Assembly: GCF_036241575.1 (NCBI RefSeq)
Contig: NZ_CP108455.1
Location: 2,556,501 to 2,620,500 of the forward strand
Length of the DNA: 64,000 nucleotides
Reading direction: 5' to 3'
Source of the DNA: Streptomyces sp. NBC_01267
Lineage (GTDB): Bacteria; Actinomycetota; Actinomycetes; Streptomycetales; Streptomycetaceae
Below are positions 1-7,640 of this stretch, one piece after another (position 1 is the stretch's first letter; each line of letters starts with the position of its first letter). The notes under the pieces were generated by a model, which saw nothing but the letters and a program-made list of their open reading frames with translations, was not told where the DNA came from and made no database searches. Both the position numbers and the translations under genes were made by a program.

Positions 1-687
1 GATCGGCGTGGAGCCGACGAACGACACCACGTCGACGTCCGGGTGGCTCAGCAGGGTGTCCACGGCGAGCTTGTCACCGTGCAGGACGTTGAGCACACCG
101 TCCGGCAGACCGGCCTCGGTGGCCAGTTCGGCCAGCCGGTTCGCGGCGGACGGGTCCTTCTCGCTGGGCTTCAGTACGAAGGTGTTGCCGCAGGCGATGG
201 CCAGCGGGAACATCCACATCGGCACCATGGCCGGGAAGTTGAAGGGCGTGATGCCCGCGACGACACCGATCGACTGGCGGATCGACGAGACGTCGACCCG
301 GGTGGAGACCTGGGTGGACAGCTCGCCCTTGAGCTGGGTGGTGATACCGCAGGCCAGCTCGACGATCTCCAGACCGCGGGCGACCTCGCCGAGCGCGTCG
401 GAGTGCACCTTGCCGTGCTCGGCGGTGATCAGCGCGGCGATCTCGTCGCGGTGCGCGTCGAGCAGCGCGCGGTAGCGGAAGAGAATCGCGGTGCGGGCCG
501 AGAGGGAGGCGGTGCCCCACGTCTCGTACGCGGCCTTCGCCGAGGCGACCGCCGCGTTCACCTCCTCGACGGAGGCCAGCGCGACCTGGGTGGTGACGGC
601 GCCGGTCGCCGGGTCGGTGACCGGGCCCCAGTTGCCCGACGTGCCCTCGACGGCCTTGCCACCGATCCAGTGGTTGACGGTCTTCAT
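1..687 (-). CDS. mmsA: Methylmalonate-semialdehyde dehydrogenase (acylating), N-terminal part
   Basis: CoA-dependent aldehyde dehydrogenase that converts malonate or methylmalonate semialdehyde to acetyl- or propionyl-CoA; in inositol degradation it is the last step. About 229 residues are visible and the 3' half, including the catalytic cysteine, lies outside the window. The start reads MKTVNHWIGGK and the ALDH Rossmann segment with PFNFP falls at about residues 146-150, followed by GNTFVLKPSEKDP. The ATG at 687 is chosen over the in-frame ATG at 693 because AAGGAG sits 7 bases before 687 but only 1 base before 693. It is the fifth gene of the iol operon and starts 11 bases after the iolD stop. 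Family assignment is firm. Preference for malonate over methylmalonate semialdehyde cannot be read from the sequence. Confidence 0.93.
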   Translation of the reverse strand, partial: MKTVNHWIGGKAVEGTSGNWGPVTDPATGAVTTQVALASVEEVNAAVASAKAAYETWGTASLSARTAILFRYRALLDAHRDEIAALITAEHGKVHSDALGEVARGLEIVELACGITTQLKGELSTQVSTRVDVSSIRQSIGVVAGITPFNFPAMVPMWMFPLAIACGNTFVLKPSEKDPSAANRLAELATEAGLPDGVLNVLHGDKLAVDTLLSHPDVDVVSFVGSTPI

Positions 688-698
688 GTACATGCTCC

Positions 699-2591
699 TT
701 AAAGATGGCGGCGTCGGGCTGCGACCTGCCGGTCGTACTCCTCCCGGGCCTCGACCGCCGACGGGCGGGTCGCGGTCTCAGCTACCGGAACATCCCACCA
801 CGCCTGTGCCGGAGGGGGCCCCGACACTGTGTCTGCGGTTTCGGTCTCCACGTAGACACATGTGGGACGGTCCGACGCACGCGCCGCGGCCAGAGCTTCC
901 CGCAGGTCACGCACCGTTTTCGCGCGCAGCACGGTCAGGCCGAGGCTGGCCGCGTTGGCGGCGAGATCGACGGGCAGCGGCGCGCCCGTGTACGTACCGT
1001 CCGGGGCCCGGAAGCGGTAGGCCGTACCGAAACGCTCGGCGCCCACCGACTCGGAGAGACCGCCGATGGAGGCGTAGCCGTGGTTCTGGAGGATCACGAT
1101 GTTGACGGGCAGGCCCTCCTGAACGGCGGTGACGATTTCGGTGGGGTTCATCAGATACGTGCCGTCGCCGACCAGGGCCCAGACGGGGCGCCCGGGGGCC
1201 GCCAGCTGGACGCCGATCGCGGCCGGGATCTCGTAACCCATGCAGGAGTAGCCGTACTCGACGTGGTACTGGTCGCGGGAGCGGGTGCGCCACAGCTGGT
1301 GCAGGTCGCCGGGGAGCGAGCCGGCCGCGTTGATGACGATGTCCTCGCCCGTCACCAGGGAGTCGAGCACCCCGAGCAACTGCGCCTGGGTGGGCGGCCG
1401 GTCGTCGTGGCGGACGGCGTACGCGGCGGTGACCCGACCCTCCCAGTCGGCCTTCGCCGCGTGGTAGGCGCCCTCGTACGCGGCGGGTACCCGGTGGGCC
1501 CGCAGTGCGTCGGTCAGCAGCTCAAGGGTGGCGCGGGCGTCCGCGACCAGCGGGAGCCCGGCGAGCTTGTGGGCGTCGAAGCCGGTGATGTTGACGTTGA
1601 CGAAGCGCACGTCCGGGGCCTGGAACAGGGTGGACGACGCGGTGGTGAAGTCGGAGTAGCGGGTGCCGACGCCGATCACCAGGTCGGCGGCGCGGGCGAG
1701 CACGTCGGCGGTGGCGGTCCCGGTGTGGCCGATGCCGCCGACGTCCGCCGGGTGGTCGTACGGCAGCGAGCCCTTGCCCGCCTGGGTGGACGCCACCGGG
1801 ATGCCGGTCGCGTCGGCGAGCGCGCGCAGGGCGTCCTCGGCGCGGCTGTGGCGGACGCCGCCGCCCGCGACGATCAGCGGGCGGCGGGCGGCCCGGATCG
1901 CGGCGACCGCGTCGGCCAGTTCCCGCTCGTCGGGCCGGGGCACCGGCACCCGCCAGACCCGCTCGGCGAAGAACTCCTCGGGCCAGTCGTACGCCTCGGC
2001 CTGGACGTCCTGGGGCAGCGCCAGCGTCACCGCACCGGTCTGCGCGGGGTCGGCGAGGACCCGCATCGCGGCGAGCACGGCCGGGATCAGCGCCTCGGGG
2101 CGGGTGATCCGGTCGAAGTACTTCGAGACGGGACGCAGACAGTCGTTGACCGACACATCGCCCGCGTACGGGACTTCGAGCTGCTGGAGCACCGGGTCGG
2201 CGGGGCGGGTCGCGAAGGTGTCGCCGGGCAGCAGCAGTACCGGCAGGTGGTTGACGGTGGCGAGCGCGGCGCCGGTGACCAGGTTGGTGGCGCCGGGGCC
2301 GATGGAGGTGGTGACGGCGTGCGCGGAGAGCCGTCCGGACTGCCGGGCGTATCCGACGGCCGCGTGCACCATGGCCTGTTCGTTGCGGCCCTGGTGGTAC
2401 GGCATCGTGTCCGGGCCCGACTCGACGAGCGCCTGGCCGATTCCGGCGACGTTGCCGTGGCCGAAGATGCCCCAGGTGGCGGAGATCAGCCGGTGGCGGT
2501 GTCCGTCGCGTTCGGTGTACTGGCGGGCCAGGAACGCGATCAGGGCCTGGGCGGTGGTGAGCCGCCGGGTGGCGGGAAGGGTGGTGCTCAT
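699..2591 (-). CDS. iolD: 3D-(3,5/4)-trihydroxycyclohexane-1,2-dione acylhydrolase
   Basis: ThDP-dependent hydrolase that opens the diketo-inositol ring to 5-deoxy-glucuronate. The 630-residue protein has the three-domain ThDP fold: an N-terminal PYR domain with WGIFGHGNVAGIGQ and the cofactor-activating Glu in NEQAMVHAAVGYAR, a central domain, and a C-terminal PP domain with the Mg/ThDP motif GDGTYLMNPTE and a downstream LQNHGYASIGG. This pattern fits IolD better than acetolactate synthase. The ATG at 2591 overlaps the iolB stop as ATGA (2588-2591), indicating translational coupling. A longer open frame upstream is low-complexity and overlaps iolB, so it was not used. The product is the substrate of IolB next door. 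Confidence 0.93.
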   Translation of the reverse strand: MSTTLPATRRLTTAQALIAFLARQYTERDGHRHRLISATWGIFGHGNVAGIGQALVESGPDTMPYHQGRNEQAMVHAAVGYARQSGRLSAHAVTTSIGPGATNLVTGAALATVNHLPVLLLPGDTFATRPADPVLQQLEVPYAGDVSVNDCLRPVSKYFDRITRPEALIPAVLAAMRVLADPAQTGAVTLALPQDVQAEAYDWPEEFFAERVWRVPVPRPDERELADAVAAIRAARRPLIVAGGGVRHSRAEDALRALADATGIPVASTQAGKGSLPYDHPADVGGIGHTGTATADVLARAADLVIGVGTRYSDFTTASSTLFQAPDVRFVNVNITGFDAHKLAGLPLVADARATLELLTDALRAHRVPAAYEGAYHAAKADWEGRVTAAYAVRHDDRPPTQAQLLGVLDSLVTGEDIVINAAGSLPGDLHQLWRTRSRDQYHVEYGYSCMGYEIPAAIGVQLAAPGRPVWALVGDGTYLMNPTEIVTAVQEGLPVNIVILQNHGYASIGGLSESVGAERFGTAYRFRAPDGTYTGAPLPVDLAANAASLGLTVLRAKTVRDLREALAAARASDRPTCVYVETETADTVSGPPPAQAWWDVPVAETATRPSAVEAREEYDRQVAARRRHL

Positions 2592-3508
2592 CGGGGGTCC
2601 GCCTCCGGTTCGTACAGGGGAAGCCGGGGGCCGGGGTCCGCGCCCGGCCCGTACAGGGGAAGCCTGGGGTCGACGGGCTGCGACTCCCAGGCCGTACGGA
2701 TACCGGCGTGGTCCGGGTGGTCGCTGATCAGCCACTCACGCTCCGCGCCCGGCCCCGCCATCACATTGAGGTAGTACATGTCGTGCCCGGGGGTGGCCAT
2801 CGACGGGCCGTGCCAGCCGTCGGGGATCAACACCGTGTCCCCGCTGCGGACTTCGGCCAGCAGGTCGGTGCCGCCGGGCCTGGACGGGGAGACCCGGTGG
2901 TAGCCGGGGCCGTCGCCCGCGATCTCGAAGTAGTAGATCTCCTCCAGCACGGACTCCTCGCCCGGCCGGTACTCGTCGTGCTTGTGGGGCGGGAAGGAGG
3001 ACCAGTTGCCGCCGGGCGTCAGCACCTCGACGGCGATCAGCCGGTCGCACGCGAAGGTGTCGGCGGCGGCGAAGTTGTTGACCTGGCGCGAGCAGCTGCC
3101 GCTGCCGCGCAGCTCGACGGGAACCTCCGGCGCGGAGCCGTAGCGGGCGGGGAGACGTCGCTCGCACTTCGCTCCTGCCAGGGCGAAGCGGCCTCCCGCG
3201 CCGGAGGAGATCTGGGCGTGGGCGTCGCGCGGTACGTAGGCGAAATCACTGACTCCGCTGAACACCCCTGCTCTGCCGCGCAGTTCCATGATCTCGCCGT
3301 CCACCTGGACCGTACATGCCCCGGCGAGGGGCAGCAGGATCCATTCGCTTTCTTCTGTGGAGAGAAGATGTGTGCTTCCCGGCGCGAGTTCCAGGATCCG
3401 CAGCGCGGAGCGGTCCCATCCGGCCTGCTCGGGGCCGATGTCCAGGGCGTACGGGCCACGGGCCGCGCTCCCCGCCCGTACCACCAGATCGTCGTCCGTC
3501 ATCACCAT
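2588..3508 (-). CDS. iolB: 5-deoxy-glucuronate isomerase
   Basis: Cupin-fold isomerase converting 5-deoxy-D-glucuronate to 2-deoxy-5-keto-D-gluconate, the substrate of IolC. The 306-residue product has the KduI/IolB bicupin pattern: a C-terminal metal-site region SSFPPHKHDEYRPGEES with further acidic and His residues in EEIYYFE and in PDGWHGPSMATPGHDMYYL. The start is the ATG at 3508, with GGGAGG five bases upstream; a second ATG at 3502 is also possible. Its start shares one base with the stop of the upstream aldolase gene (TGATG). The 3' end near 2590-2660 encodes a short repetitive tail (RLPLYGPGADPG then RLPLYEPEADPR), a small internal duplication. Confidence 0.92.
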   Translation of the reverse strand: MVMTDDDLVVRAGSAARGPYALDIGPEQAGWDRSALRILELAPGSTHLLSTEESEWILLPLAGACTVQVDGEIMELRGRAGVFSGVSDFAYVPRDAHAQISSGAGGRFALAGAKCERRLPARYGSAPEVPVELRGSGSCSRQVNNFAAADTFACDRLIAVEVLTPGGNWSSFPPHKHDEYRPGEESVLEEIYYFEIAGDGPGYHRVSPSRPGGTDLLAEVRSGDTVLIPDGWHGPSMATPGHDMYYLNVMAGPGAEREWLISDHPDHAGIRTAWESQPVDPRLPLYGPGADPGPRLPLYEPEADPR

Positions 3509-4410
3509 CAGTGCCTCCCGGGCGGTCGGAGCAGTCCCACGGCGGTGTCCACGGCGCCCGCCACGTCCCCGTCCAGCGGGTAGAGCAGTGTCCGCCCGGC
3601 CACCAGGCCCTGGACGGTGGGCAGTCGGAGGGCCAGGCGCCACCGCTCGTACATGTCCTCCTGGGCAGCGCCCGGTGCGCCGCCGAGCAGGACGGCGGGC
3701 AGTGTGGAGGTCTCCATCACCCGGGCCATGTCGTCGGGGTCGGCGGTGACGGGCACCTTCAGCCAGGTGTACGCGGAGGTGCCGGCCAGCCCGGAGGCGA
3801 TGGCGAGGGAACGGGTGACCGCGTCGGCGGTGAGGTCGTTGCGGAGCTGCCCGTCCACCCGGTGGCAGATGAACGGCTCGACGAAGACCGGCAGTCGGAG
3901 GGCCGCCATCTCGTCGATGGCGCGGGCGGTGGAGTGCAGGGTGGCGGGCGAGCCGGGGTCCTCGTAGTCGATACGGAGCAGGAGCTTGCCCGCGTCGAAG
4001 CCGAGGCGGGCCAGGTCCTGGGCCCGGTGGCCGGTGAAGCGGTCGTCGAGTTCGAAGGCCGCGCCCGCGAGCCCGCCGCGGTTCATGGAGCCCATCACGA
4101 CCTTGCCCTCCAGCGCACCGAGGAGCAGCAGGTCCTCCAGGATGTCGGCGGTGGCGAGCACCCCGTCGACGCCCGGCCGGGAGAGGGCGAGGCAGAGGCG
4201 TTCCAGCAGGTCCAGCCGGTTGGCCATGGCGAGGGACCGGTCGCCGACGGCGAGCGCGCCGCGGGCCGGGTGGTCGGCGGCCACGATCATCAGACGTCCG
4301 CTGTCGCCGATGAGCGGACGGCGGACGCGGCGGGCGGCGGCCTCGGCGATGGCTTCGGGGTGGCGGGTCCGCAGGGCCACCAGTTCGCCGAGGGGGATCG
4401 GCCCGGTCAC
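3508..4410 (-). CDS. Cgl0158/DUF2090-type (beta/alpha)8 aldolase of the iol operon
   Basis: TIM-barrel protein of 300 residues of the type often annotated 'deoxyribose-phosphate aldolase'. It resembles the DUF2090-like domain that in many proteobacteria is fused to the C-terminus of IolC. Visible motifs include MIVAADHPARGALAVGD near residue 45, GVLATADILEDLLLLG, KLLLRIDYEDPGSP and VFVEPFICHR, with candidate catalytic Lys and Asp residues. The GTG start at 4410 overlaps the iolC stop as GTGA, and no good ribosome site precedes it, so translation is probably coupled. Inference: it cleaves 2-deoxy-5-keto-gluconate 6-phosphate, the IolJ step, because no other aldolase is present and it lies directly after the kinase. 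The family is fairly sure; the reaction is inferred from context. Confidence 0.8.
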   Translation of the reverse strand: MTGPIPLGELVALRTRHPEAIAEAAARRVRRPLIGDSGRLMIVAADHPARGALAVGDRSLAMANRLDLLERLCLALSRPGVDGVLATADILEDLLLLGALEGKVVMGSMNRGGLAGAAFELDDRFTGHRAQDLARLGFDAGKLLLRIDYEDPGSPATLHSTARAIDEMAALRLPVFVEPFICHRVDGQLRNDLTADAVTRSLAIASGLAGTSAYTWLKVPVTADPDDMARVMETSTLPAVLLGGAPGAAQEDMYERWRLALRLPTVQGLVAGRTLLYPLDGDVAGAVDTAVGLLRPPGRH

Positions 4411-5441
4411 GGCCGGGCCGCCCGGAGGGCCTCGTCGACCTCGGAGGCGTACGGCATCGCGGAGGAGCAGGCGAGCCGTGAGGCGACGATGGCGCCCGCC
4501 GCGTTGGCGTAGCGCATGGTGCGGTCCAGTTCCCAGCCCGCGAGGAGGCCGTGGCAGAGGGCGCCGCCGAACGCGTCGCCCGCGCCGAGGCCGTTGACGA
4601 CCTCGACGGGCACGGGCGGCACTTCGGCGGTGCGGCCGTCGCGGTGGACGGCGACGACTCCCTTGGGGCCCTGTTTGACGACGGCGAGTTCGAGGCCGTG
4701 GCCGAGCAGGGCGTCGGCGGCGGCGTGCGGGTCGCGCTCGCCGGTGGCGATCTCCACCTCGTCGAGGTTGCCGACGGCGACGGTGGCGTGGCGCAGGGCC
4801 TGCGCGTAGTGGGGGCGGGCCTCTTCCGGGGCTGCCCAGAACATGGGACGCCAGTCGAGGTCGAAGACGGTGAAACGGGGCGTGTCGGGCCCCTCCGGTA
4901 CGTGAGCGGCGGAGCCCGGTGCGGGGCCCGGTGCGGACCCCGGGGCGGAACGCGGTGCGACGGGCCGCTCGACGGACCGCGCCGCCAGCGCGGCCAGCGT
5001 CGCCGACCGGCTCGGCTCCGCGCACAGCCCGGTCCCGGTCACCCAGAACACCCGCGCCGCCCGGATCGCTTCGAGGTCCAGCTCCGCCTCGTACATCTCC
5101 AGATCGGGTGCCTTCGGCTGCCGGTAGAAGTACAGCGGGAAGTGGTCAGGCGGGAACACCTCGCAGAAGGTGACCGGCGTCGGCAGGCCTGCGACGGGCG
5201 TCACCCACCGGTCGTCGACCCCGAACCCCCGCAGTTCCTGGTGCAGGTACTCACCGAACGGGTCGGCGCCCGTCCGGGTGACGACGGCGGTCCGCCGCCC
5301 CAGCCGGGCCGCCGCGACCGCGACGTTCGTCGCCGAGCCGCCGAGGAACTTCCCGAACGTGTCGACCTGCGCCAGAGGTACTCCGGCCTGGAGCGGGTAG
5401 AGATCCACTCCGATCCGGCCCATCGTGATCAGGTCGTACAC
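4407..5441 (-). CDS. iolC: 5-dehydro-2-deoxygluconokinase
   Basis: PfkB-family kinase (344 residues) phosphorylating 2-deoxy-5-keto-gluconate. The N-terminus has DLITMGRIGVDLYP and GGSATNVAVAAARLG; the C-terminal PfkB signature is VVNGLGAGDAFGGAL with the catalytic Asp. The open frame extends to a TTG at 5465, but the GTG at 5441 is preferred because GAGAGG precedes it by about nine bases and family members begin VYDLITMG. A proline/alanine/glycine-rich insertion (about residues 160-190, including APGSAPGPAPGSA) interrupts the middle of the fold and is probably a strain-specific surface loop. It is the first gene of the operon iolC-aldolase-iolB-iolD-mmsA and lies divergent to the gene at 5611. 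Confidence 0.93.
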   Translation of the reverse strand: MYDLITMGRIGVDLYPLQAGVPLAQVDTFGKFLGGSATNVAVAAARLGRRTAVVTRTGADPFGEYLHQELRGFGVDDRWVTPVAGLPTPVTFCEVFPPDHFPLYFYRQPKAPDLEMYEAELDLEAIRAARVFWVTGTGLCAEPSRSATLAALAARSVERPVAPRSAPGSAPGPAPGSAAHVPEGPDTPRFTVFDLDWRPMFWAAPEEARPHYAQALRHATVAVGNLDEVEIATGERDPHAAADALLGHGLELAVVKQGPKGVVAVHRDGRTAEVPPVPVEVVNGLGAGDAFGGALCHGLLAGWELDRTMRYANAAGAIVASRLACSSAMPYASEVDEALRAARP

Positions 5442-5538
5442 CGTGCACGTCCTCTCGGTCGGCAAGCGGGCCCCTGGGCCATGGCCCCACTGGTACCCCG
5501 GGCCACAGGCCCACAGGTCTAACTCTCCCCTCGGACCC

Positions 5539-5580
5539 CTGTCAACGCATTGTCCTTACATTCGGACGAACGCTTGACAG
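5539..5580. promoter_or_regulatory. Large inverted repeat with two outward TTGACA boxes between iolC and the divergent gene
   Basis: Arms CTGTCAACGCATTGTCC (5539-5555) and GGACGAACGCTTGACAG (5564-5580) form an imperfect 17-base inverted repeat around TTACATTC; the outer seven bases pair perfectly. Each end carries a TTGACA hexamer reading outward (minus strand 5545-5540, plus strand 5574-5579). For iolC a TAGACC -10 lies 18 bases further on (5521-5516). No good -10 is visible on the plus side. Inference: one regulator dimer or tetramer would cover both -35 boxes and control the two directions together. The regulator is not in the window. Confidence 0.55.
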
Positions 5581-5610
5581 CTTTCCGGGGACGGCGGAAG
5601 CCTTACCCGT

Positions 5611-6510
5611 ATGACGCACATCCGGATCGGTTCCGCGCCCGACTCCTGGGGGGTCTGGTTCCCCGAGGACCCGCTCCAGGTCCCCTGGACCCGCTTCCTC
5701 GACGAGGTCGCCGCGTCCGGATACGAGTGGATCGAGCTGGGCCCGTACGGCTATCTGCCCACGGACCCGGCCCTCCTGGGCGACGAGCTGTCCCGGCGCG
5801 GGCTGCGCGTGTCGGCCGGGACCGTCTTCACCGGGCTGCACCACGGCCCCGGCGTCTGGGACGCGACCTGGGCCCATGTCGCCGAGGTCGCCGCCCTGGC
5901 GCAGGCGGCGGGGGCGCAGCACCTCGTCGTCATCCCGTCGTTCTGGCGCGACGACAAGACGGGCGAGGTCAAGGAGGCCGACACCCTCGACGCCGGGCAG
6001 TGGCGGGAACTCACCACCCAGACCGAGCGGCTGGGCCGGGAGGTGCGGGAGCGGTTCGGGCTGCGGATCGTCGTCCATCCGCACGCGGACACCCACATCG
6101 ACACCGAGGAGAACGTCGCCCGCTTCCTCGACGCGACCGACCCGGACCTGGTCGCGCTCTGCCTGGACACCGGCCACTACGCGTACTGCGGCGGGGACAG
6201 CGTGCGGCTCATCGAGACGTACGGGGAGCGGATCGGCTATCTGCACCTCAAGCAGGTCGACCCGGCGGTCCTGGCCGAAGTGCGGGCGGAGCAACTGCCG
6301 TTCGGGCCCGCGGTGGCCCGTGGGGTGATGTGCGAACCGCCGAACGGTGTGCCCGCGCTGGGACCGGTGCTGGACGCCGCGCGACGCCTGGACACCGGCC
6401 CGGCCGGTCTGTTCGCGATCGTGGAGCAGGACATGTACCCGTGCCCGCCCGACCGCCCCCTGCCCATCGCCCGCCGCACCCGCGCCTTCCTCCGGTCCTG
6501 CGGGGCGTGA
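5611..6510 (+). CDS. IolE/IolH-like TIM-barrel sugar isomerase or dehydratase (COG1082)
   Basis: AP-endonuclease-2-type TIM barrel of 299 residues. Motifs typical of the sugar phosphate isomerase/inosose dehydratase group are visible: IRIGSAPDSWGVWFPEDP at the N-terminus, YEWIELGPYGYLP, VVHPHADTHIDTEE (metal ligands) near residue 155, CLDTGHYAYCGGD near 190 and GYLHLKQVDP near 210. These fit a divalent metal site made from Glu, Asp and His. The gene is transcribed divergently from iolC across a shared inverted repeat, so an inositol-pathway role such as 2-keto-inositol dehydratase (IolE) or epimerase (IolI/IolH) is likely. I cannot choose between these from sequence alone. The RBS (CGGAAG) is weak. 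Confidence 0.8.
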   Translation: MTHIRIGSAPDSWGVWFPEDPLQVPWTRFLDEVAASGYEWIELGPYGYLPTDPALLGDELSRRGLRVSAGTVFTGLHHGPGVWDATWAHVAEVAALAQAAGAQHLVVIPSFWRDDKTGEVKEADTLDAGQWRELTTQTERLGREVRERFGLRIVVHPHADTHIDTEENVARFLDATDPDLVALCLDTGHYAYCGGDSVRLIETYGERIGYLHLKQVDPAVLAEVRAEQLPFGPAVARGVMCEPPNGVPALGPVLDAARRLDTGPAGLFAIVEQDMYPCPPDRPLPIARRTRAFLRSCGA

Positions 6511-6801
6511 GGTGACCTGACGGCAGCCGGCCGGTCCCGGCGGGGCCCGCCGGCTGCCGGCGCCGTTCGCGCATCGGCGCTCTTCATCCCCATGTGCCGC
6601 TTACGTCACAACAGTTACCCCCTCGTCACGCATGTCGCCGTTACGCGGACCTTCCGTCACGGGAGATCAACAGCCTCTCCTCCACCCTCTTCGGCCGCCG
6701 TTGTCCGGGGAGAGGCTGAATTGATCACCAATGCGCCGACTCCGCGACTCCCCCGACGGCCGCCAGGCCGGCGTCGCGGACGGCGCTGGGAGGCGTCGAA
6801 G
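6511..6801. other. Intergenic stretch without a recognised gene
   Basis: The 291 bases between the TIM-barrel gene and the small HTH gene contain no open frame with Streptomyces codon bias. The segment 6600-6670 is rich in TTACG and GTCAC words (TTACGTCACAACAGTTACCC, then CGTCACG, GTTACGCGG, CCGTCACG), which may mark a promoter or operator for the downstream HTH gene. No -10 consensus is convincing. Confidence 0.35.
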
Positions 6802-6996
6802 ATGACCGACCGAAGGCTCTGGTCCTACAAGGAGATCGCCGCACACATCCGGGTGCAGCCGGACACCGTCCGCTCGTACCGCAAGAACGGGCTGCTGCCG
6901 CCGCCGGACCGCGTGGAGAACGGCAAGCCGTACTGGTTCGCGGACACCATCCGGCTCTGGGTGTCACGACGGCCCAGCAACAGGGGCAGATCCTAG
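6802..6996 (+). CDS. Small MerR/excisionase-like helix-turn-helix protein
   Basis: A 64-residue basic protein. The segment LWSYKEIAAHIRVQPDTVRS (residues 6-25) is a winged helix-turn-helix recognition unit of the MerR/Xis type, followed by YRKNGLLPPPD and YWFADTIRLWVSRRP, the wing and a final helix. The ATG at 6802 follows GGGAGG with eight bases between. The frame is open further upstream but is arginine/proline-rich and has no ribosome site. Such proteins are single-domain DNA binders in actinobacteria; I see no phage or plasmid genes beside it, so an excisionase role has no support here. Three tandem 12-base repeats begin 26 bases after its stop. Confidence 0.75.
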   Translation: MTDRRLWSYKEIAAHIRVQPDTVRSYRKNGLLPPPDRVENGKPYWFADTIRLWVSRRPSNRGRS

Positions 6997-7021
6997 GAGC
7001 GGGGCCGCGTCCACCGGAGTG

Positions 7022-7057
7022 CCCGTCGGAGCACCCGTCGGAGCACCCGTCGGAGCA
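7022..7057. repeat. Three tandem 12-base repeats
   Basis: Unit CCCGTCGGAGCA occurs three times without mismatch, beginning 26 bases after the stop of the small HTH gene and ending just before the copper-type operator. One of several short repeat tracts in this window placed directly after stop codons. Confidence 0.9.
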
Positions 7058-7071
7058 CCCGCTCGCGAAAG

Positions 7072-7090
7072 TACCCCCTAGGGGTATAAC
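7072..7090 (+). promoter_or_regulatory. CsoR-type copper operator overlapping the copZ promoter
   Basis: TACCCCCTAGGGGTA (7072-7086) is a near-palindrome with the C-tract/G-tract form known for CsoR operators in Streptomyces copper genes. Its right end overlaps TATAAC (7085-7090), a good -10. The -35 position (about 7062-7067) is poor, as expected for a controlled promoter. Inference: CsoR blocks transcription until Cu(I) binds. The csoR gene itself is not in the window. Confidence 0.75.
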
Positions 7091-7171
7091 GTGGCAGACG
7101 CCAGGGATCACCGGCATTCCCGCGACCCCCTGGCGCACCATGGAACGCACATCCGCGCAGAGGAGAGCAGC

Positions 7172-7492
7172 ATGACCGCCGAGACCCCCCAGGCAACCCA
7201 GACCACCGACACCGACACCGCCTCCGGCTGCTGCGGCGGCGGAAGCTGCGGCGGCGGCGCGGCCGAGGTGGAGGTGGGCGCGGTGACCACCGTCTACCAG
7301 GTGGCCGGGATGACCTGCGGCCACTGCGAGGGCGCCATCTCGCTGGAGATCGCGGAGCTTCCCGGTGTCACCTCGGTGACGGCCGTCGCCGCCACCGGCC
7401 GGGTGACCGTGGGCTCCCGGGCCCCGCTGGACGAACAGGCCGTACGCACCGCGATCGACGAGGCCGGATACGAGTTCGTGGGCCAGGTCTGA
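7172..7492 (+). CDS. copZ: CopZ-like copper chaperone with Cys/Gly-rich N-terminal extension
   Basis: Heavy-metal-associated protein of 106 residues. The HMA domain (about 40-106) has the MxCxxC metal site MTCGHC at residues 47-52. Before it lies a Thr-rich leader and a Cys/Gly cluster GCCGGGSCGGG (19-29) adding three more cysteines, which is unusual for a plain CopZ and may be a second soft-metal site. It is preceded by GAGGAGAGC as ribosome site and by a CsoR-type operator about 85 bases upstream. CopZ normally hands Cu(I) to a CopA ATPase. No copA is adjacent here, so this copy appears to be a stand-alone copper-induced unit. Confidence 0.85.
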   Translation: MTAETPQATQTTDTDTASGCCGGGSCGGGAAEVEVGAVTTVYQVAGMTCGHCEGAISLEIAELPGVTSVTAVAATGRVTVGSRAPLDEQAVRTAIDEAGYEFVGQV

Positions 7493-7560
7493 GTGAGCCA
7501 GGTCTGAGTGAGCGGGCCTGAGCGAGTCGGGTCCGGTCGGGCCGGGCCCGGCAGACCGGC

Positions 7561-7602
7561 CGGCGGAGCCCCGGAGCCCGGAAGGGCTTCAGGGGCTCGC
7601 CG
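7561..7602. terminator. Bidirectional terminator hairpin
   Basis: A long GC-rich stem around the loop GGAA: GAGCCCC pairs with GGGGCTC and GGAGCCC with GGGCTTC, with outer CGGCG/CGCCG pairing. It lies between the convergent copZ (stop 7492) and monooxygenase (stop 7641) genes. No T-tract, as is common in Streptomyces. Confidence 0.7.
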
Positions 7603-7640
7603 TCGTTTCCGGCCGCCGGGACCGCGCGGGGTTACACCCC

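Noticed and set aside
699..2591. Acetolactate synthase
   Set aside because: The ThDP gene sits inside the iol operon and has IolD-type N- and C-terminal motifs.
705..2774. Long plus-strand open frame opposite iolD and iolB (689 codons)
   Set aside because: It is the GC-bias shadow of the iol genes: Gly/Arg/Asp/Val-rich, no domain, no ribosome site.
6802..6996. Excisionase of an integrated element
   Set aside because: The HTH resembles Xis but no integrase, attachment repeats or phage genes are nearby.
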